From Firm-08 sp045541535 (GTDB lineage Bacteria > Bacillota > Clostridia > Oscillospirales > QAKW01), in contig JAZQJG010000004.1 of assembly GCA_045541535.1 (NCBI GenBank), positions 1 to 45,974 on the forward strand: DNA of 45,974 nucleotides. Direction: 5' to 3'. Shown piece after piece: positions 42,354 to 45,974 of this stretch. The notes beneath the pieces were generated by a model, which saw only the letters and a program-made list of their open reading frames with translations, was not told the origin of the DNA and did no database searches. How positions within the stretch are numbered: position 1 is the first letter of the stretch; every line of letters begins with the position of its first letter. Both the position numbers and the translations under genes were made by a program.

Positions 42354-44145
42354 CCGCCCCCTTCCCTTTGGACTGCATTTGGTAGATCTGCTGATAAATG
42401 CCGCCCTTTTGACACAGGGTGGCGTGATCCCCCTGCTCCACGATGCGACCCTGCTCCAGCACGATGATATGATCCGCCTGCATCAGGGTGGTGACCCGAT
42501 GGGAGATCAGCACGGTGGTGCTGTCTGCCAGCTCCCGCCGCAAGGCGGTGCGGATGCGGGCGTCGGTTTCGGTGTCCACCGCCGACAGGGAATCGTCCAG
42601 AATCATAATGGGAGCGGGCTTGGCCAGCATACGGGCAATGGCCGCCCGTTGCTTTTGCCCGCCGGAGAGGGTGACGCCCCGTTCTCCCACAAAGGTATCA
42701 TACCCCTTGGCAAAGCCGGCCACCGCCCCGTCCAGACAAGCCGTGGCGCTGACCCGCGCCAACTGTTCCTCGCTAAAGTCCTCGGTGGCAATGGCGATAT
42801 TTTCCGCAATGGTACGGGAAAACAAATAGGGCTCTTGCAATACCATCCCGATGTTTTTCCGCAGATGATCCCGACGGATACGGCGGATATCCACGCCGCC
42901 CACGGTGATCTTCCCCTGCCCCTCGGGCAGCTCGTAGAGTCGGTCCAGCAGATGCATCAGCGTGCTTTTACCACTGCCGGTGCCACCCAAAATGCCCAGC
43001 GTTTGGCCGGCGCCGATGCGGAAGGAAACCCCGTCCAGCACCGGCGTGTCACCGTAACCGAAGGTGACCCCGTCAAACACAATCTCCCCGTCCATGGGCG
43101 GGGTCAGGGCGTCGGCGGGCTCCTGCTCTGCCGGGGAATTCATAATATGCTTGATGCGTTGAATGGAAACGCCCGCCTTGCTCATCTCGCTGATCATACG
43201 GCCCAACTGGCGCACCGGCCAGGTGAGCATGGCATTGTAAGACAAAAAGGCGATATAGGCGCCTGCCGTCAGGCGGCCGTCCACGCACATCCACGCCCCC
43301 AGCACCACCGTCAGCATCACCTGCAGACCGGAAAGCAAAGAGGTGGTGGTCCAGAAGGTGGACAGCTTGAAGCACAGCTTCATCCACAGGGCGGAATAAT
43401 CCCTGTCACATTCGGCAAAGCGGTCCTGCTCGTACTTTTCCCGTCCGAAGGCACGGACCACCCGCACCCCGGTAAGATTTTCCTGCACAATGGCAGACAG
43501 ATCGCCCTCTCTGGCGTCCGCCGCCGCAAAGCCGTCCCCGATCTGCCGATGAAACAACAGTGAATACAACAGCACCGGACAGAGCAGACCTGCCGCCAAC
43601 AGGGTCAGGGGCAGGCTGAGGGAGCACATACAGTACATTGAAAAGCACAAAAGGGTAATGATACGGAACACGGCAGTGAGCTGTTCGGACAAAAAGTTGC
43701 GTACCAGATCCACGTCGGAGGTACAGCGTTGGATGATATCCCCCGTTTGATTTTCCATATGCCAACGAAAGGGCAGATGCTGAATATGGGCAAAAATGGT
43801 ATTCCGCATCCGCTCCACCAGCGTTTCGCTGGCCTTGGTATTATACACCCGAAAACCGTAGCGGAACACCGCCGCCAGCCCTGCGGCCAGGGTGATCAGC
43901 AATGCAGGCACCCACAAATTGCGACGCAAAAATTCCACGCCGCCCAGCCTTGCCGCCCATACGGCAAAATTTCCTGTCGGCTCGTCACCGATGACGCTGT
44001 CCACCGTAAACTTGATGATCTGGGGCGCCAGCATCTCCGCCAGAGTCATCCCCAGCGCCGCCAGCACGGTGCACAGAAAATACCGTTTGGCACCCTTTAA
44101 AAAATACGCCAGCAATCCCGGTGTACTGAATTGCTTGTCCTCCAT
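42337..44145 (-). CDS. ABC exporter half-transporter, degenerate-site subunit
   Basis: This 602-residue protein is the partner of the 40530-42353 product: a six-helix membrane domain, Walker A GGTGSGKST, intact signature LSGGQKQR, and Walker B IMILDDSLSAVD in which Asp replaces the catalytic Glu. So ATP hydrolysis occurs mainly at the other composite site. ATG 44145 is preferred to the in-frame GTG at 44154, because the AAGGAGGT ribosome site overlaps that GTG and lies seven bases before the ATG. Promoter at 44176-44205. Confidence 0.93.
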   Translation of the reverse strand: MEDKQFSTPGLLAYFLKGAKRYFLCTVLAALGMTLAEMLAPQIIKFTVDSVIGDEPTGNFAVWAARLGGVEFLRRNLWVPALLITLAAGLAAVFRYGFRVYNTKASETLVERMRNTIFAHIQHLPFRWHMENQTGDIIQRCTSDVDLVRNFLSEQLTAVFRIITLLCFSMYCMCSLSLPLTLLAAGLLCPVLLYSLLFHRQIGDGFAAADAREGDLSAIVQENLTGVRVVRAFGREKYEQDRFAECDRDYSALWMKLCFKLSTFWTTTSLLSGLQVMLTVVLGAWMCVDGRLTAGAYIAFLSYNAMLTWPVRQLGRMISEMSKAGVSIQRIKHIMNSPAEQEPADALTPPMDGEIVFDGVTFGYGDTPVLDGVSFRIGAGQTLGILGGTGSGKSTLMHLLDRLYELPEGQGKITVGGVDIRRIRRDHLRKNIGMVLQEPYLFSRTIAENIAIATEDFSEEQLARVSATACLDGAVAGFAKGYDTFVGERGVTLSGGQKQRAAIARMLAKPAPIMILDDSLSAVDTETDARIRTALRRELADSTTVLISHRVTTLMQADHIIVLEQGRIVEQGDHATLCQKGGIYQQIYQMQSKGKGADDHEG

Positions 44146-44175
44146 TGCGCTCACCTCCTTTATTTCTATTTAAAA

Positions 44176-44205
44176 AGTATAACACTTTGCCCTCCGACAA
44201 GTCAA
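44176..44205 (-). promoter_or_regulatory. Promoter of the ABC exporter operon
   Basis: Minus strand: -35 TTGACT (44200-44205), an 18-base spacer and -10 TATACT (44176-44181), about 30 bases before the start codon. Confidence 0.75.
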
Positions 44206-44216
44206 TACAAAGTAAA

Positions 44217-44255
44217 AAGCTCTGCGGCATCGGAAAAACCGATGCCGCAGAGCTT
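44217..44255 (-). terminator. 17-bp hairpin, copy A, upstream of the ABC exporter promoter
   Basis: Perfect stem aagctctgcggcatcgg / ccgatgccgcagagctt with loop aaaaa, then TTTTTA on the minus strand. Bases 44221-44255 are identical to 44526-44560. No annotated gene ends here, so it would end a read-through or small RNA transcript. Confidence 0.75.
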
Positions 44256-44524
44256 CCAAATCGGCAAAAAACTCGTTTCACCACAGTGAACGAATAACAT
44301 AGATGTTTTTTTAAATTGTACAAACATAAAATATTCCTTATTTTTACAATAGCAGAAACAACGACTTTTCTTTGTTTCCCTTGCCCTGCAAGGGATTCAC
44401 TGTTTTCCGCCGATGCGCCCTCTACCGTACCCACGTACGCCGACGAGACCGAATCGGCGAAATGCAACTTCCTTTTTTGCACTTTGCCGGCCTTTTAAAG
44501 CGTTGCCTTAAAAGGCCGAAAAAG
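44256..44524. other. Intergenic stretch between the duplicated hairpins
   Basis: No convincing gene is seen. It holds an AT-rich part (44300-44350), a hairpin ccctt/aaggg around 44379-44396, and a hairpin ggccttttaa / ttaaaaggcc near 44490-44518. On the minus strand a weak promoter-like TTGTAC, 16 bases, TATGTT occurs near 44302-44329 and could drive a short transcript ending at 44217. Confidence 0.35.
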
Positions 44525-44525
44525 G

Positions 44526-44560
44526 TCTGCGGCATCGGAAAAACCGATGCCGCAGAGCTT
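44526..44560 (-). terminator. Terminator of the solute-binding protein gene (hairpin copy B)
   Basis: 13-bp stem tctgcggcatcgg / ccgatgccgcaga with loop aaaaa, then CCTTTTT on the minus strand. It begins 25 bases after the stop codon at 44586 and is identical to 44221-44255. Confidence 0.85.
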
Positions 44561-44585
44561 TTATGAAGAAAGGATGGTTAAAGTC

Positions 44586-45974
44586 TTATTGGATACCGAA
44601 TTTCAGTACGTTTGCAACCTCTTGCTTGGCGTAGTTGGAAAGTTTTGCCATACAGGTGGCTACCGAAACACCCGCATCCATAATGGAGGCGTTAAACTTG
44701 GTGCCGTTGCTACCGGCGCCTGCATAAGAGGCTAGCTTACCAACACCGCTACCCAGACCGAAGCGACCGTTGGAGCGACCGAAATCATAGTATTCTACGA
44801 TCTGATCGTAGGTCCACTTGGCACGGGTGGTCAGGAAGTCGAATCTTGCCTCGGTAAAGCGGTTACACCACAGCTCGCAGAACTTGACGGCGGCCTTACG
44901 GTTGTTTTCCTTATTGGTCTTTCTGGGAATACCGATGCCGCGGCCGTAGTACTCTACGTGGTTAACGGCTTTGGAGTTCTTTTCGTTCTTGGGGAAGGGG
45001 CACCACTTGTAAACGTTGGACTTGTTCTCCTCTTCGAGAATGCCCACAACGTCAACACCTGCAGTACCGTAAACCATGGTTACGTACATGGTCTTATGGG
45101 TGTTCCAGAATGCGCCCTGGGTGTCGCCGTCGTAATAGGCGCCGCCGGCGTCCATAACACCTTCCAGCCAAACGTAGGTCTCTTTAACCTCAGCGCTGTC
45201 CCAGTTGTTGATGATACCGCCGTTGGGATCGTCACCGTTGATCTCAAAGCAGGCCTTACCGTTGGTGTTGGCCCAGTACCAATACTGACCCCAGGTGGAG
45301 CAACCGTATACGGTTTTGCCCTGAGCGGTGGTGTCCGGCAGACCGATCATATACTTTTTGAAGTTGGTCCAGTTCCACTCGCCTTTTTTCCACAGTTCAT
45401 AGGGATCGTCCAGACCGCAGTTCTTGATATAGGTTGCATTGTAGTAATAGCAACCGTCGTCCAGACAGGGGCTGATGATGATGTTCTTACCCTTCCAACG
45501 GGTCAGTTCACTGCCCATGGGGTTGATACCGGGGGAGTTGGCGATCTTGTTAAAGTTGAGATAATCATCCAGCGGAGCCAGAATGTTACAGATATAGGGG
45601 AAGGAAGAAACGTGGGTGGTGATCAGGTCGCAGTCCTTACCGGCAGACATAGCCTGGAAGGGCTTTACAACGTTGGAGCCACCGGGAGTACAACGGATGT
45701 ACTTCATGGTCAGGCCGTATTCTCTCTTCAGTTCTTTAAACCAGGCCCACTCGTTGATGTTCTTGTTAGAGCTGTTGTAATAGCTGAACATACCGTAGTC
45801 AACGGAGGTGAACAGGGTCAGGGTCTTGCCCTTCAGATCGGCCAAAGAAGCGTTTTTACAAAAACCGGTCTTGTCCAGATCAAAGGAGACGGCCGCGCCG
45901 TTGTTGTACTTTTTGCCCTGCTTCATCAGGGGGTTGGAGGCAATAGAGGATGCGCCGCCGGTGCTACCGCCGCC
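44586..45974 (-). CDS. ABC transporter extracellular solute-binding protein, N-terminus cut by window edge
   Basis: The frame is open from the TAA at 44586 to the right edge (463 codons, no start needed). The first visible residues GGGSTGGASSIASNPLM form a Gly/Ser linker typical of the region just after a lipoprotein signal. The body shows a family 1 sugar-binding-protein pattern: KGKTLTLFTSVDYG, then KREYGLTMKYIRC, AMSAGKDCDLITTH, YYNATYIKNCGLDDPYELW and GIGIPRKTNKENNRKAA. It is unusually rich in Cys, Trp and Tyr. Likely role: capture of a carbohydrate or related solute; its permease genes would lie outside. The internal ATG at 45926 is not the true start. Confidence 0.85.
   Translation of the reverse strand, partial: GGGSTGGASSIASNPLMKQGKKYNNGAAVSFDLDKTGFCKNASLADLKGKTLTLFTSVDYGMFSYYNSSNKNINEWAWFKELKREYGLTMKYIRCTPGGSNVVKPFQAMSAGKDCDLITTHVSSFPYICNILAPLDDYLNFNKIANSPGINPMGSELTRWKGKNIIISPCLDDGCYYYNATYIKNCGLDDPYELWKKGEWNWTNFKKYMIGLPDTTAQGKTVYGCSTWGQYWYWANTNGKACFEINGDDPNGGIINNWDSAEVKETYVWLEGVMDAGGAYYDGDTQGAFWNTHKTMYVTMVYGTAGVDVVGILEEENKSNVYKWCPFPKNEKNSKAVNHVEYYGRGIGIPRKTNKENNRKAAVKFCELWCNRFTEARFDFLTTRAKWTYDQIVEYYDFGRSNGRFGLGSGVGKLASYAGAGSNGTKFNASIMDAGVSVATCMAKLSNYAKQEVANVLKFGIQ

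Noticed and set aside
45924..45926. ATG at 45926 as the start of the solute-binding protein
   Set aside because: The frame continues upstream to the window edge through a Gly/Ser linker, and starting here would remove the signal and lipobox expected for this family.

Overview
The window looks like chromosomal DNA from a Gram-positive anaerobe of the Clostridia, probably an uncultured gut Oscillospirales/Ruminococcaceae-type bacterium. This placement is inferred from several things seen together: a canonical S10-spc-alpha ribosomal supercluster in Firmicutes order (adk, map, a KOW protein, infA, rpmJ), C+ zinc versions of S14 and L36, S-layer homology (SLH) surface proteins, sigma-A style promoters with 17-base spacers, strong GGAGG ribosome sites, and several GTG starts. 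No rRNA, tRNA, CRISPR array, transposase or phage gene was seen.

Layout. Positions 1-3447 (minus) hold a secreted protein cut by the left edge: an endonuclease/exonuclease/phosphatase domain, then a beta-helix, Cys/His repeats and the start of an SLH domain. Positions 3448-4189 are non-coding and contain a striking tandem array: three terminators, each preceded by a copy of the rplQ 3' end, and two nearly identical long palindromes exactly 300 bases apart. Positions 4190-19443 (minus) are one continuous ribosomal-protein cluster of 31 genes, from rpsJ to rplQ. It is read from a good promoter at 19847-19875 through a structured leader of about 400 bases that contains a terminator-like hairpin. 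rplB carries an apparent single-base frameshift. Divergent from the cluster is an SLC13/ArsB-type permease (20080-21192).

Positions 21262-23474 hold a two-gene unit (DUF975 membrane protein and serine beta-lactamase-like hydrolase). Positions 23559-29066 encode a 1835-residue secreted protein with two beta-helix blocks, eight Cys/His repeats, three SLH domains and a C-terminal coiled coil. Then come a PHP-domain phosphoesterase, typA, a PdaA-like polysaccharide deacetylase (plus strand), and the operon mnmE-mnmG-rsmG-SGNH hydrolase (38168 down to 33162), which starts at a perfect consensus promoter. On the plus strand, 38358-40431 pairs a degenerate histidine-kinase-like protein with galE. 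The right end holds a heterodimeric ABC exporter pair (44145 down to 40530) and a solute-binding protein cut by the right edge.

Themes. The core is ordinary housekeeping (translation, secretion, tRNA modification). The accessory interest lies in the two large SLH-anchored beta-helix proteins, which share domains and probably sit on the cell surface with the deacetylase and SGNH hydrolase as envelope or glycan functions. There are also repeated terminator/palindrome elements at gene 3' ends: the rplQ-tail array, a 37-base element that supplies the stop codon of two unrelated genes, and a 35-base hairpin duplicated 305 bases apart.
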